A DNA stretch of 64,000 nucleotides. Origin: Micromonospora sp. WMMD1082. Its GTDB lineage: Bacteria > Actinomycetota > Actinomycetes > Mycobacteriales > Micromonosporaceae. The stretch covers positions 3,923,001 through 3,987,000 of the forward strand of contig NZ_JARUBM010000002.1 in the NCBI RefSeq assembly GCF_029626175.1, read 5' to 3'. Each line of letters starts with the position of its first letter. Position 1 is the stretch's first letter. The position numbers and the translations under genes are program-made. Of this stretch, positions 17,549 through 26,808 are shown in pieces. A model generated the notes under the pieces. The model made no database searches. It saw only the letters and a list, made by a program, of their open reading frames with translations, and was not told where the DNA came from.

Positions 17549-18481
17549 CTAGCCGAGGCGGTCGTGATCGTCGAGGACCTCGGCGATCACACGCTGGTTG
17601 GCGGCGACCGACTCGGGGTCGGTGCCGAGGTTCTGCTCCAGCACCAGCAGCGCCTTCCACAGCGCCCAGCCCCGGGCCCGCGCCCAGGTGCCCTCGTCCT
17701 GGCCGACCGCGTCGCGGAAGGCGTACCGGCTGGCGCCGGCGAACATCGTCCAGGAGATCACCAGGTCGCAGGCCGGGTCACCGACGCCGGAGGTGCCGAA
17801 GTCGATAACGGCGCTCAGCTTCCCGTCCGCGACCAGCAGGTTTCCGACGGCGATGTCACCGTGGAACCAGACCGGCTCCCCGCGCCACTCGGCGGTCAGG
17901 GCGGCCTCCCACGCGGCGGCGGCCCGGCCCACGTCGACGTGCCCGGCCAGCGCGGCCAGGAAGCGGCGGGTCTCCTCGTCGTAGTGGGCCGGCGGGCTGC
18001 CCCGGTGGAAGCTGTGTTCCCCGGCGAGCGGACCGCCCGTGGTATCGCAGCGGTGCAGGGCGCGGAGGAACTCCGCCACCGAGACGGCGAAGTGTGCCAG
18101 GTCGTCCACCCGCCCCCGGTCGGCTGTCTCGCCGGGCAGCCAGCCGCGCACCGACCACGGGAAGGGGTAGCCCTCGCCGGGCTCGCCCAGTCCGAGGATC
18201 GGCGGTACGGCGACCGGCAGTTCCGGTGCCAGCCGGGGCAGCCACTCGTTCTCCTTCGTCACGGCGGGGACGTAGCCGGGGGCGGTGGGCAGGCGTACGG
18301 TCATCCCCTCGCCGAGGCGGTACGTCCGGTTGTCCCACCCGTCGACCTCCACCGGGGTCACCGACAGGTCGCGCCACTGCGGGAACTGCGCCGAGATCAG
18401 GCGCTTCACCAGCGCGGCATCGATCCCGGACCGGCCGTCCAGGGGAGCCGGTGGGGCACAGTCCTCGGTGGTCGACGGCAT
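17549..18481 (-). CDS. Aminoglycoside phosphotransferase (APH)-family kinase
   Basis: 310 residues with a choline/aminoglycoside kinase fold. The Brenner motif VWFHGDIAVGNLLV is near residue 207 and the metal loop AVIDFGTSGVGDPACDLVIS near 225; RTYRLGEGMTVRLPTAPGY covers the nucleotide-binding strand pair. The start DGRSGIDAALVKRLISAQFP is common in actinobacterial APH-like proteins annotated as resistance kinases, but many of these act on metabolites. ATG at 18481 is chosen over one 12 codons upstream since the extension is not family-like. It converges with the LigD polymerase gene. Confidence 0.85.
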   Translation of the reverse strand: MPSTTEDCAPPAPLDGRSGIDAALVKRLISAQFPQWRDLSVTPVEVDGWDNRTYRLGEGMTVRLPTAPGYVPAVTKENEWLPRLAPELPVAVPPILGLGEPGEGYPFPWSVRGWLPGETADRGRVDDLAHFAVSVAEFLRALHRCDTTGGPLAGEHSFHRGSPPAHYDEETRRFLAALAGHVDVGRAAAAWEAALTAEWRGEPVWFHGDIAVGNLLVADGKLSAVIDFGTSGVGDPACDLVISWTMFAGASRYAFRDAVGQDEGTWARARGWALWKALLVLEQNLGTDPESVAANQRVIAEVLDDHDRLG

Positions 18482-18650
18482 GACGTCCACTCTTTGCCGA
18501 TGCCGGCCCGGCAGCAAACGGTTTTGGCGGACCTACCCGCTCGTACGAAAGGGTGGTGATCATGAGCCCTCCGGGCCTTGGCCCGCCGCGACCGTGGCCC
18601 TAACGTCTCTCAGGTTCACCAATAGCTGATCTTGATTCTTCGGGGGTTCC

Positions 18651-19967
18651 GTGCGACGAAAGCTGATCGCGCGTGTCATGGTCGCGGTGCTCGGCGCCGC
18701 ACTGGTCGGGGTCGCATCACCCGGTCCCGCTGCGGCGGTCCCGCCGCCGTACGCGGGGACCAGCACGTTCATCGACCTCAACTGGCCGGCGACGAGCCCG
18801 GGCGGGCCGGTGGAGTTCGACGGATGGCTGGCGTTTCTGCCCGGCGGGGTGTCGTCCGCCCAGACACTGCACGTGTCGCGACAGGACGCGCTGGGCCTGC
18901 ATGCGCTGCCGGACGTGACCACCGATGCCGAGGGTCACTTCGTCCTGTCCGACACGCCGATCCACCACGGCAGCAACATCTACACGTTCCGTTACCCCGG
19001 CACGGAGTCGCAGGCGCCCGCCAGCACGTCGGTCACCGTCCTGGTGGACGGCACCACGTCCGAGCTGACCCTGACGGCGCCGTCGACCGGCAAGCGCGCC
19101 GCGAAGCTCACCCTCCGCGGGACGTTGACGTTGAGCGGCAAGCCCGTGCCGGCACCGTGGACGCTGCAGGTGGTACGCAAGGACGCTGCCGGTAGCACCA
19201 AGCTGCCGGCGGTCACGGCCACCTCGGCCGGCGCGTTCTCCGTCAGCGACACCCCGCCGGTGGGCGGCAACAACACCTACACGGTGACGTTCGTGGGTGA
19301 CAACTTCGTCACCGGGTCGACCCGGTCGGCCGTCGTGAGCATCGCCCACGATCCCACCACCCTGCGCCTGACCACCAAGGCGGACCCGAAGAAGTGGGCC
19401 CCGAAGGTGACGGTGACCGCGTACCTGGGCAAGACCCACACCAACCGGAAGGTCTGCCTGTACGCGAAGTCCCACGGCGAGGGCCAGCGCACCCTCAAGT
19501 GCGGCTACGTGAACTCGTCCGGCAACCTGAAGACCACCGACCTGATCTCCACGCGGACCGTCTTCACCGCCAAGTTCACCGGCGACCACCGGCATGCCCC
19601 CGCCACGGTCACCTCGGTCGTGAAGCCTCCGGCGAACGTGACGGTGGCATTGATCTCGCCCTCCTACACGAAGTCGGGGAAGTACCGGGTCTTCAAGCGG
19701 AAGAGCAACCCGGTGACGAAGAGCTGGGTGTCACCGGAGACCAAGGGCGTCTGCATGTACTACACGGTGCAGAAGTACACGTCGGGCAAGTGGCGCACGG
19801 TGTCGACCAGCAAGTGTCACAAGCTGAACTCCGCCAGCCAGGGCAAGTACACCTACAAGGGGAAGCGGACGGTCGGCGTCAACTACCGGGTGCGGGCCAA
19901 GTTCGCCGGCAACACCGCGAACAAGGCCACCAACAGCTACTGGGAGTACTTCAGGTTCCGTAACTAG
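18651..19967 (+). CDS. Secreted protein with tandem Ig-like beta domains
   Basis: 438 residues. A Sec signal peptide (RRKLIARVMVAVLGAALV ... GPAAA, about 1-29) is followed by at least three repeats with a shared plan: V-x-R-x-D-A-x-G-x-x-x-L-P-x-V-T at about 80 and 180, each ending in TYTFRY/TYTVTFVGDN-like strands. This is the pattern of bacterial Ig-like domains seen in Streptomyces and Micromonospora secreted proteins. The C-terminal third is Lys/Ser/Thr/Tyr-rich with paired cysteines (VCLYAK, KCGYV, VCMYY, SKCHK), perhaps disulphide-bonded. No LPxTG or membrane anchor is present. Role unknown; cell-surface adhesion is only a guess. Confidence 0.75.
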   Translation: MRRKLIARVMVAVLGAALVGVASPGPAAAVPPPYAGTSTFIDLNWPATSPGGPVEFDGWLAFLPGGVSSAQTLHVSRQDALGLHALPDVTTDAEGHFVLSDTPIHHGSNIYTFRYPGTESQAPASTSVTVLVDGTTSELTLTAPSTGKRAAKLTLRGTLTLSGKPVPAPWTLQVVRKDAAGSTKLPAVTATSAGAFSVSDTPPVGGNNTYTVTFVGDNFVTGSTRSAVVSIAHDPTTLRLTTKADPKKWAPKVTVTAYLGKTHTNRKVCLYAKSHGEGQRTLKCGYVNSSGNLKTTDLISTRTVFTAKFTGDHRHAPATVTSVVKPPANVTVALISPSYTKSGKYRVFKRKSNPVTKSWVSPETKGVCMYYTVQKYTSGKWRTVSTSKCHKLNSASQGKYTYKGKRTVGVNYRVRAKFAGNTANKATNSYWEYFRFRN

Positions 19968-20012
19968 GGGGTCGGCCTGGACCGGGCGGGGCAGCAGGAG
20001 TAGGACTTACCT

Positions 20013-20780
20013 ATGCCTGCTGCCCCGCTCGTACGCTCCGTCGTCGGCCTCGCCGAGCGGGACCGACCGCTGCTCACCTATCTCGACCACCGCACCGGTG
20101 CGCGGCACGAGCTGACCGCCGCCGGGCTGGGCCAGTGGTCGGCACGGGCCGCCGGCCTGCTGCGCGACGAGTGCGGGCTGGCGCCGGGCAGCCGGGTGGC
20201 GGTGCTGCTGCCGCCGCACTGGCGTACCGCCGCGGTGTTGCTCGGTGCCTGGTCGGTGGGGATGGCGGTGTCGTTCCGGCCGCGCGCCACCGCCGGGCTG
20301 CCGGTGCTGGAGCCGGGCGGCGACCGGCCGTACGACGCGGTCCTGGTCACCCCGGAGCGGCTCGACGACTGGCTGGAGGACGTGCCGGACGGGCTGCACC
20401 GCTACCTCGTCGGCACCGGGCCGGAGCGCACCGGGCCGGAGCCACTGGCCGACGTGCCGGCCGGCTGGCTCGACTGGTCGGTGGAGGTGCTGCGGCACGG
20501 CGGCGCCCCGGCCGACCGCCCCATGCTGCACGCGAACGACCCGGCCAGTCCGGACGGCACCAGCTACGCCGAGTGGGGTTCGGTCGCGCAGGCCGTGGCC
20601 GAGCAGCTCGACCTGCGGCTCGGTGACCGCCTGCTGGTCGACGTCGCCGAGCACGACCAGCCGCTGAAGTGGCTGCTCGCCCCGCTGGCGGCCGGCGCCT
20701 CGGTGCTGCTCTGCGCCAACCTCGACCCGGCCGACCGGGACGCGCTCATCGCCGCCGAACAGGTGACCCGAGTCCTCTGA
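20013..20780 (+). CDS. TIGR03089 family protein (truncated acyl-adenylate synthetase-like)
   Basis: 255 residues. The sequence follows the N-terminal half of AMP-dependent ligases (LLTYLDHRTGARHELTAAGL, PGSRVAVLLPPHWRTAAVLL) but lacks the A3 phosphate loop and the whole C-terminal domain. This is normal for the TIGR03089 family of actinobacteria, so it is not a recent truncation. It is therefore unlikely to make acyl-AMP alone; a regulatory or structural role is possible. It ends 21 bases from the opposing XPB helicase gene. Confidence 0.82.
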   Translation: MPAAPLVRSVVGLAERDRPLLTYLDHRTGARHELTAAGLGQWSARAAGLLRDECGLAPGSRVAVLLPPHWRTAAVLLGAWSVGMAVSFRPRATAGLPVLEPGGDRPYDAVLVTPERLDDWLEDVPDGLHRYLVGTGPERTGPEPLADVPAGWLDWSVEVLRHGGAPADRPMLHANDPASPDGTSYAEWGSVAQAVAEQLDLRLGDRLLVDVAEHDQPLKWLLAPLAAGASVLLCANLDPADRDALIAAEQVTRVL

Positions 20781-20801
20781 GACCGACCCGTCCTCCGCCC
20801 A

Positions 20802-22481
20802 TCAGTCGATGGTGGGTAGGGGTGGGCCGAGGACGTCGTCGGCGTCGACGATGGTGTACGCGTACCCCTGCTCGGCGAGGAAGCGCTGGCGGTGGGCGGC
20901 GTACTCGGTGTCGATGGTGTCCCGGGAGACGACCGTGTAGAAGTGCGCCTGCCGGCCGTCGGCCTTCGGGCGGAGCACCCGGCCCAACCGTTGCGCCTCC
21001 TCCTGGCGGGAGCCGAACGTGCCGGAGACCTGGATCGCCACGGCCGCCTCGGGCAGGTCGATGGAGAAGTTGCCGACCTTCGAGATCACGAGCGTGCGGA
21101 TCTCACCCGAGCGGAACGCGTCGAACAGCCGCTCGCGCTCCTTGTTCGTCGTGGACCCCTGCACGATCGGGGCGTCCAGGTACTCGCCCAGCTGGTGCAG
21201 CTGGTCGATGTACGCGCCGATCACCAGCGTCTGCTCGCCCGGGTGCCGGTCGAGCAATGCCCTGACCACCGGCAGCTTGGTGCGGGCGGTGGCCGCCATC
21301 CGATAGCGCTCCTCGGCCTCCGCCGTCGCGTACGCCATCCGCTCCGCGTCGGTCAGGGTGACCCTGACCTCGGTGCACTCGGCCGGGGCGATCCAGCCCT
21401 GCGACTCGATGTCCTTCCAGGGCGCGTCGTACCGCTTCGGGCCGATCAGGCTGAACACGTCGCCCTCCCGGCCGTCCTCGCGGACCAGGGTGGCGGTCAG
21501 CCCGAGTCGGCGGCGCGCCTGGAGGTCCGCGGTGAACCGGAAGATCGGCGCGGGCAGCAGGTGCACCTCGTCGTAGACGACCAGGCCCCAGTCGCGGGCA
21601 CCGAAGAGGTCCAGGTGGGTGAAGGCGCCACCGCGCCGCGAGGTGAGCACCTGGTACGTGGCGATGGTGACCGGGCGGATCTCCTTGCGCTCGCCGGAGT
21701 ACTCCCCGATCTCCGCCTCGGTCAGCGACGTGCGGGCGATCAGCTCCCGCTTCCACTGCCGGCCCGCGACCGTGTTGGTGACCAGGATCAGCGTGGTCGC
21801 CTTCGCCTCGGCCATCGCCGCGGCGCCCACCAGCGTCTTACCGGCGCCACAGGGCAGCACCACCACGCCCGACCCGCCGGCCCAGAACGCCTCGACCGCC
21901 TCCCGCTGGTACGACCGCAGGGTGAACGGGCGGCCGCCCTCCTTGCCGGTCTCGGCCAGCTCGATCGGGTGCGCCTCCCCGTCGACGTATCCGGCCAGGT
22001 CCTCCGCCGGCCAGCCGAGCTTGAGCAGGGCCTGCTTGAGCCGGCCCCGCTCGGAGGGGTGCACCGCGATGGTGTCGTCGTCGATCCGGCTGCCGAGCAT
22101 CCCGGCGAGCTTCTTGCTCTTGGCCACCTCGACCAGCACCACCCGGTCCAGGGCGCGCAGGACCAGGCCGTGCGCCGGGTCGTTGGCGAGCTGGAGCCGC
22201 CCGTACCGGTCCATCGTCTCGGCCACGTCCACCAGCAGGGCGTGCGGCACCGGGTAGCGGGAATACTTGATCAGGGCGTCGACCACGGCCTCGGCGTCGT
22301 GACCGGCCGCGCGGGCGTTCCACAACCCGAGCGGGGTCAGCCGGTACGTGTGCACGTGCTCGGGCGAGCGCTCCAGCTCGGCGAAGGGCGCGATGGCCAT
22401 CCGGCAGGCCTGTGCGTCGGGGTGGTCGATCTCCAGCAGCAGTGTCTTGTCCGACTGCACGATAAGGGGTCCACCACTCAC
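20802..22481 (-). CDS. DNA repair helicase XPB
   Basis: 559 residues. The N-terminal domain resembles the damage-recognition domain of XPB. Walker A (LPCGAGKTLVG) is near residue 210 and the DEVH box (VVYDEVHLLPAP) near 304; GLTATLVREDGREGDVFSLI and QEEAQRLGRVLRPKADGRQA are motifs III and VI, and the RED motif is present in VREDG. It is a 3'-5' helicase like mycobacterial XPB. GTG at 22481 follows AGGAGAGG on the coding strand. The Helicase_C_3 gene at 23203 is its usual actinobacterial neighbour. Confidence 0.93.
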   Translation of the reverse strand: MSGGPLIVQSDKTLLLEIDHPDAQACRMAIAPFAELERSPEHVHTYRLTPLGLWNARAAGHDAEAVVDALIKYSRYPVPHALLVDVAETMDRYGRLQLANDPAHGLVLRALDRVVLVEVAKSKKLAGMLGSRIDDDTIAVHPSERGRLKQALLKLGWPAEDLAGYVDGEAHPIELAETGKEGGRPFTLRSYQREAVEAFWAGGSGVVVLPCGAGKTLVGAAAMAEAKATTLILVTNTVAGRQWKRELIARTSLTEAEIGEYSGERKEIRPVTIATYQVLTSRRGGAFTHLDLFGARDWGLVVYDEVHLLPAPIFRFTADLQARRRLGLTATLVREDGREGDVFSLIGPKRYDAPWKDIESQGWIAPAECTEVRVTLTDAERMAYATAEAEERYRMAATARTKLPVVRALLDRHPGEQTLVIGAYIDQLHQLGEYLDAPIVQGSTTNKERERLFDAFRSGEIRTLVISKVGNFSIDLPEAAVAIQVSGTFGSRQEEAQRLGRVLRPKADGRQAHFYTVVSRDTIDTEYAAHRQRFLAEQGYAYTIVDADDVLGPPLPTID

Positions 22482-22957
22482 GCCGAATCCTCTCCTCCGT
22501 ACGGCTGATCCGGCCGCCGAGGCAGGCAGCTGACCTGCCTCAGGGCGACCCACCAGTGTTACACGCGCAGGTGGGCGGCGAGAAAGTGCTCACCGCGCGC
22601 AACCCCGCCGGTACTCCGGAACGTCTAGCTGTGGGGACGAGTTGTCGAGGGCGACGCGGATGGTGGCGGGGTGAGCCGCCGTGGCGCCCTCGCGGTCGTC
22701 ACGCCGGTCGGCGCCGGTGCGTACGCGTTCGATCCGCGGTGAGACGGGCCAGGAAGCGGGGGCCCTTCCCGTCATCGCGGAAACCGCCAACGGGGGCGAG
22801 CGGCGCGCGCCCGGGCCGCACCGGCGCCCCTCCCATCGTTTCGCGGCCGGCCATCCCCGGGTACGAGCCGGGCGGGACCGGTACGCAATGGTGCTGGTCG
22901 ACAGCCGTCCGGGGTGACACTCTTGACGTCCAGGGCGGACCGTACGGGGGAGGGCGC
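22482..22957. other. Gene-free region upstream of XPB
   Basis: 476 bases between the divergent starts of XPB and the small membrane protein. Short frames on both strands lack ribosome sites and family-like sequence, so no gene is called. It presumably carries the promoter of XPB on the minus strand and, near 22923 (TTGACG), a possible -35 for the small gene, without a convincing -10. No repeat of note was seen. Confidence 0.6.
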
Positions 22958-23197
22958 ATGACCGTCGACCGGAACGTGATCCCCGAGCGCGAGCAGGCCG
23001 GGGCGTCCCAACCCGTCACCACGGCCACCGTGGTCGCGTACGCGATCCTCGGTGTCGTTCTCTTCGGCTGGTTCCTCTTCGGCTGGCTCGTGCTCCAACA
23101 GGGCTTCATCGACTCGGTCGGCGAGGCCGCCGGGGCCGGGTTCGCGTTGCTGCTGCTCGTGGCGATCGTCGGGTCGGTGCGACGCAGCCGGCGCTGA
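22958..23197 (+). CDS. Small membrane protein, function unknown
   Basis: 79 residues. A hydrophilic N-terminus (TVDRNVIPEREQAGASQP) is followed by two transmembrane helices (about 25-46 and 55-73) and a basic end (VRRSRR), so both ends are probably cytosolic. ATG at 22958 follows GGGGGAGGG. It lies between XPB and the Helicase_C_3 gene but on the opposite strand, ending 5 bases from the latter. I do not recognise the family. Confidence 0.7.
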   Translation: MTVDRNVIPEREQAGASQPVTTATVVAYAILGVVLFGWFLFGWLVLQQGFIDSVGEAAGAGFALLLLVAIVGSVRRSRR

Positions 23198-23202
23198 CCG
23201 CG

Positions 23203-25677
23203 TTACTTCTCGATCACCGCTGCGGTGATCCGGTGCAGCGCGAAGGTGTGCAGCATCTCCGTGCGCTCGTCCTCCGCGCGCAGGTAACCCGCACCCAGCG
23301 AGACGGGCCGCACCAGCCGGGACGCGGTCGCCCCGTGCGCGTCGACGTATCCGACCCAGACCAGCGCCTTGTCGCGTACCGCCTGCTGCAACACCGCCAG
23401 CGCGTCGCGGTGACTGTGCGCGGGGACGGGCCCGTCGGGCGCGGCGCCCCGCACCACCGCCGGTGCCCGTCGGGCCGCCCGCGCCGCCGCGTCACCCCGG
23501 CGGATCTGCTCCACCACGCCGAGCAGGCGCGGCAGGGGCAGGCGCGGGGTGGCGAGCGGATCGAGGGCGCGGGTGGCCACCGACACCCGGGCCGGCGCCC
23601 GGCGGTGCTTCGGCCGGGTCAGCACCGTCGAGCCGCTGGCGTCCTCGGCCACCGGTGCGTAGCCGGCCTCGCGCAGCACGCTCAGCATCCGGCCGGCCTG
23701 GTACGGGGTCACCAACACCGTCGGCGCGAGCCGCCGCAACGCCAGCGCCTCCACCCGCCGGTCGGCCAGCACCTCGGCCAGCAACGCCTCGTCGTCGCTG
23801 CGCAGGTACGCCCCGGCGGAGCCGATCCGCAGCCCGCCGTGCTTGCGGGCCACGTCGTCGATCAGGTACGCCAGGCCCTGCGGCACCGGCGTGCGGGACC
23901 GGCGCCGGAACAGTTCGTGCAGGTCCTCGGCGGAGTAGCCGGCGTCCAGCGCCCGGCGCACGCTGGCCGTGGTGATCCGGTGCACGCTCGCCCCGCCGGC
24001 CGACTCGGGCTCGGCGAGCACCTCCAGTTCGGCGGCGAGCGCCGGCTCCGGTGGCCCGGGTACCACCACGGTCAGGTCGGCCTGGACGAGGAAGTGATCC
24101 ACCGGGGCGGGCAGCAACGTGTCCAGTGCCCGGACCGCGCTGCCTGCCTCGCCGTCCTCGGCGTCGGCCCGGAGCCCGAGCGGGTCGTCCGCCTCCCGGT
24201 CCTCGGTGGCCGTCGCCTCGGCCAGCAGGAGCCGCCCGTACGAGGTGAGCGCCCCCAGCCCGGTCACGCCCAGCGTGGCCGCCTCGGCCAGCACCTCCCG
24301 GTGGGCCGTCTCGCGGCCACGGCTGCGCCGCGGCGCCCGCCAGTCGAGCAGCGCCAGCACCTCGTCGGCGCTGGGCGCGGTGGCCGGTTCCAGGTCGGCG
24401 AGTACGCCGAGCACCGCCCGCCGGGCGGCCGGCGCCCCGGCCCGCTCCGCCTCCGCAGAGAGCACCGTGATCGGCCGGTCCCGGTCGTCGCGCTGGCCGA
24501 CCAGACCGACCTGGCGGGTCATGGTCAGCCAGGCGCGGGCCAGCTGCTCCCAACGCTGGGCCAGCGAGCCGGCCCGCCACATCTCGTACCCGGCGGTGGG
24601 CAGCACCTGCTGGTCGGCGCCGTACCGGCCGGCGGCACCGGGCAGCTCCATCTCACCGGTCAGTCCGGCCGCGTACGCCACCTCCAGCAGCAGCGCGGCC
24701 GTCGACTCGTCCAGCCCGGTGACCCGCGCCAACCGGCGCAGGTCGCGGACGCCGAGACCACCCGAGCGCAGCACCGGCGCGGGCTCGGCGGCCAGCTGCT
24801 CCAGCAGCGCCTCGGTGTGGCGTACCACCTCCATGGTCTGCCCGGCCCCGGCGGAGTCGGCGGCCTTCGGCTCGCGCGGCGTGGCCGCCACCGGGGGTGG
24901 GCTGGTGTCCAGCGGGCCCAGCGGACCGGTGTCGCGCCGCAGCAGCAGCCCGATCTCCCGGGGCAGCTCCACCATGCCCGAGGTGCCGCCCTTGCCGCCG
25001 CTGACCCGCACCAGCAGCCGGTGGTCGACCAGCCAGCGGACCGGGGAGCCGGTCGGTGCCCCGCCATTGGTGTCGTCCGGGGGTAGATCGTCGTCGGCGC
25101 CGACCGCCGGAGCCTGCAGCGCGCCGGGGGGCACGCTCCCGACCGGCGGGCCGGCGGCCAGCCGATCCAGGATCGCCCGGGCCGACGGTGGCGCGGCGAG
25201 CAGCGTCCGCCGCAGCTTCGCCGGGTCCGCACAGAGCGCGGCCGTGCGCGCGTCCAGCTCCGTCGCCGGCCGGCCGAGCCCCGCCGGGTACGGGGAGATC
25301 TCGTCGATGCCACCGACGAGGTGCAGGGCGCTGTCGGGGCCGTACACCAGGAAGCGGGCGCGTAGCCGGTCGATGGCGGCGCGGATGCTGGTCGGCGCGG
25401 GCGGGTGAGGGCCGGTGGTGGCCATGGCGAGGACCCCGTCGACCGAGGTGGTGCCGTCGACCGGGTCACGGGTCAACCGGGCCGCGTCCATGATCTGGAG
25501 GGTGAACTGGTCCAGCCCGTCCAGCGCGCGCGACACCGAGACGCGGGACTGGGCCCGGATGGCGAGGGCGGCGACGTCGGCGGGGACCGGCACGACGAGG
25601 TCCGGCCGCAGCTGGAGAAGGGCGGCGAGGGACTCGTCGGGCAGCGACCGCAGGTGGTCGGCGAGTGAGGTGCTCAT
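23203..25677 (-). CDS. Helicase-associated (Helicase_C_3, XPB/Ssl2-like) domain protein
   Basis: 824 residues. The start TSLADHLRSLPDESLAALLQ and the middle part FLVQADLTVVVPGPPEPALA are typical of the actinobacterial protein always found close to XPB and assigned to Helicase_C_3. No Walker A or DEAD box is present, so it is not itself a helicase; it may act as a partner or regulator of XPB, perhaps through winged-helix regions. The C-terminus (KALVWVGYVDAHGATASRLV ... GYLRAEDERTEMLHTFALHR) resembles the WYL domain, a ligand-sensing Sm-like fold. Confidence 0.85.
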   Translation of the reverse strand: MSTSLADHLRSLPDESLAALLQLRPDLVVPVPADVAALAIRAQSRVSVSRALDGLDQFTLQIMDAARLTRDPVDGTTSVDGVLAMATTGPHPPAPTSIRAAIDRLRARFLVYGPDSALHLVGGIDEISPYPAGLGRPATELDARTAALCADPAKLRRTLLAAPPSARAILDRLAAGPPVGSVPPGALQAPAVGADDDLPPDDTNGGAPTGSPVRWLVDHRLLVRVSGGKGGTSGMVELPREIGLLLRRDTGPLGPLDTSPPPVAATPREPKAADSAGAGQTMEVVRHTEALLEQLAAEPAPVLRSGGLGVRDLRRLARVTGLDESTAALLLEVAYAAGLTGEMELPGAAGRYGADQQVLPTAGYEMWRAGSLAQRWEQLARAWLTMTRQVGLVGQRDDRDRPITVLSAEAERAGAPAARRAVLGVLADLEPATAPSADEVLALLDWRAPRRSRGRETAHREVLAEAATLGVTGLGALTSYGRLLLAEATATEDREADDPLGLRADAEDGEAGSAVRALDTLLPAPVDHFLVQADLTVVVPGPPEPALAAELEVLAEPESAGGASVHRITTASVRRALDAGYSAEDLHELFRRRSRTPVPQGLAYLIDDVARKHGGLRIGSAGAYLRSDDEALLAEVLADRRVEALALRRLAPTVLVTPYQAGRMLSVLREAGYAPVAEDASGSTVLTRPKHRRAPARVSVATRALDPLATPRLPLPRLLGVVEQIRRGDAAARAARRAPAVVRGAAPDGPVPAHSHRDALAVLQQAVRDKALVWVGYVDAHGATASRLVRPVSLGAGYLRAEDERTEMLHTFALHRITAAVIEK

Positions 25678-25748
25678 CGTCGTTCCACGCTAGCCCGCAC
25701 CGGCCTGCTTCCGCCCATCGGACGACCGAGCCGGCTCGGGTGGCCGGG

Positions 25749-25754
25749 TAGCTT
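25749..25754 (+). promoter_or_regulatory. Putative -10 element for a leaderless HAD gene
   Basis: TAGCTT lies 6 bases before the ATG at 25761, with no ribosome site between. This is the same hexamer and spacing as at 9058 and 36157. Confidence 0.5.
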
Positions 25755-25760
25755 TCCAGG

Positions 25761-26384
25761 ATGCCTCCACTGACGGTCGGGTTCGATCTTGACATGACCC
25801 TGCTCGACACGCGCCCCGGCATCGCCGCGGCCTTCCGGGCGCTGACCGAGCTGACGGGCGTACCCATCGACGCCGAGGCGGCCGTGTCCCGGCTCGGCCC
25901 GCCGCTGCGGGTCGAGATCGCCCGCTGGTTCCCGCCCGAGCAGGTCGAGGAGACGGTCCGGATCTACCGCGAGCTCTACCCGGCGTACGCGATCACGCCG
26001 GCGGTGCCGCTGCCCGGAGCTCGGGCGGCCATCGAGGCGGTGCGCGAGCGGGGCGGGCGGGTGCTCGTGGTTACGGCGAAGCACGGCCGGCTGGCCCGGC
26101 TGCACCTGGACCACCTGGGACTGGTGGTGGACGAGGTGGCCGGTGACCTGTTTGCCGAGGAGAAGGCGACGGGTCTGCGGGCCCACGGCGCGACCCACTA
26201 TGTGGGAGATCACGTGGCGGACATGGTGGCCGCCGGTGCGGCCGGGGTGCCCGGCATCGCGGTGGCCACCGGCCCGTGTTCGGCCGACGAACTGCGGGCC
26301 GCCGGAGCGGCGACGGTACTCGCGGATCTCACCGGATTCCCGGCGGCGCTCGACGGCATGATCCGGCTAGCCTTGAGGCAGTAG
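25761..26384 (+). CDS. HAD-superfamily hydrolase (phosphoglycolate phosphatase-like)
   Basis: 207 residues. Motif I is VGFDLDMTLLDTRPGIAAAF with Met in place of the usual Gly after the second Asp; RVLVVTAKHGRL is motif II (Thr), EEKATGLRAHGATHYVGDHV holds motifs III and IV. The small cap and size fit Gph/PGP-type phosphatases that clear phosphoglycolate or pyrophosphate-like products. It probably begins as a leaderless mRNA at 25761 and is 37 bases upstream of the cold-shock gene, perhaps one unit. Confidence 0.87.
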   Translation: MPPLTVGFDLDMTLLDTRPGIAAAFRALTELTGVPIDAEAAVSRLGPPLRVEIARWFPPEQVEETVRIYRELYPAYAITPAVPLPGARAAIEAVRERGGRVLVVTAKHGRLARLHLDHLGLVVDEVAGDLFAEEKATGLRAHGATHYVGDHVADMVAAGAAGVPGIAVATGPCSADELRAAGAATVLADLTGFPAALDGMIRLALRQ

Positions 26385-26421
26385 ACGGCGACAGTCTCTC
26401 AAGCGAAGCAGGGGTTCTCAG

Positions 26422-26808
26422 GTGCCTACGGGTCGAGTGAAGTGGTACGACGCGACCAAGGGATACGGGTTCGTCACCAGTGACGAGGGTGGCGACGTGT
26501 TCCTGCCGAAGGGCGCGCTACCGGCGGGTGTCACCGATCTCAAGGGCGGCCAGCGGGTCGACTTCAGCGTGGTGGACAGTCGGCGGGGTGCGCAGGCGAT
26601 GGGGGTGAAGCTCCTGGACGCGCCGCCGTCCGTGGCGGAGCTGCGCCGGCGACCGGCCGAGGAGTTGCACGGCCTGGTCGAAGACATGATCAAGGTGCTG
26701 GAGGCGAAGGTCCAGCCGGACCTGCGCCGGGGTCGCTTCCCGGATCGCAAGACCGCGCAGAAGATCGCTCAGCTGGTCCACGCGGTCGCCCGCGAGCTGG
26801 AGGTCTGA
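26422..26808 (+). CDS. Cold-shock domain protein with C-terminal extension
   Basis: 128 residues. Residues 1-66 form a cold-shock domain: GRVKWYDATKGYGFVTSDEG includes RNP1 (KGYGFV), and DVFLPKGAL stands for RNP2, changed from the usual VFVH-x-S. It binds single-stranded RNA or DNA as an RNA chaperone. The remaining 60 residues are a helical charged extension (EELHGLVEDMIKVLEAK) found in actinobacterial CspB-like proteins. GTG at 26422 follows AGGGG. Its last 40 bases overlap the end of mqnD on the other strand. Confidence 0.9.
   Translation: MPTGRVKWYDATKGYGFVTSDEGGDVFLPKGALPAGVTDLKGGQRVDFSVVDSRRGAQAMGVKLLDAPPSVAELRRRPAEELHGLVEDMIKVLEAKVQPDLRRGRFPDRKTAQKIAQLVHAVARELEV

Noticed and set aside
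20013..20780. Truncated acyl-CoA ligase considered a pseudogene
   Set aside because: The length and content are normal for the TIGR03089 family.
20892..22508. 538-codon frame opposite XPB
   Set aside because: Shadow frame; the XPB motifs are all on the minus strand.
22681..22917. 78-codon frame on the + strand upstream of the small membrane gene
   Set aside because: No ribosome site, Arg/Pro-rich, no hydrophobic or domain pattern.
23233..25086. 617-codon frame opposite the Helicase_C_3 gene
   Set aside because: Low-complexity Arg/Gly/Pro/Gln sequence without motifs or ribosome site; shadow of the real gene.
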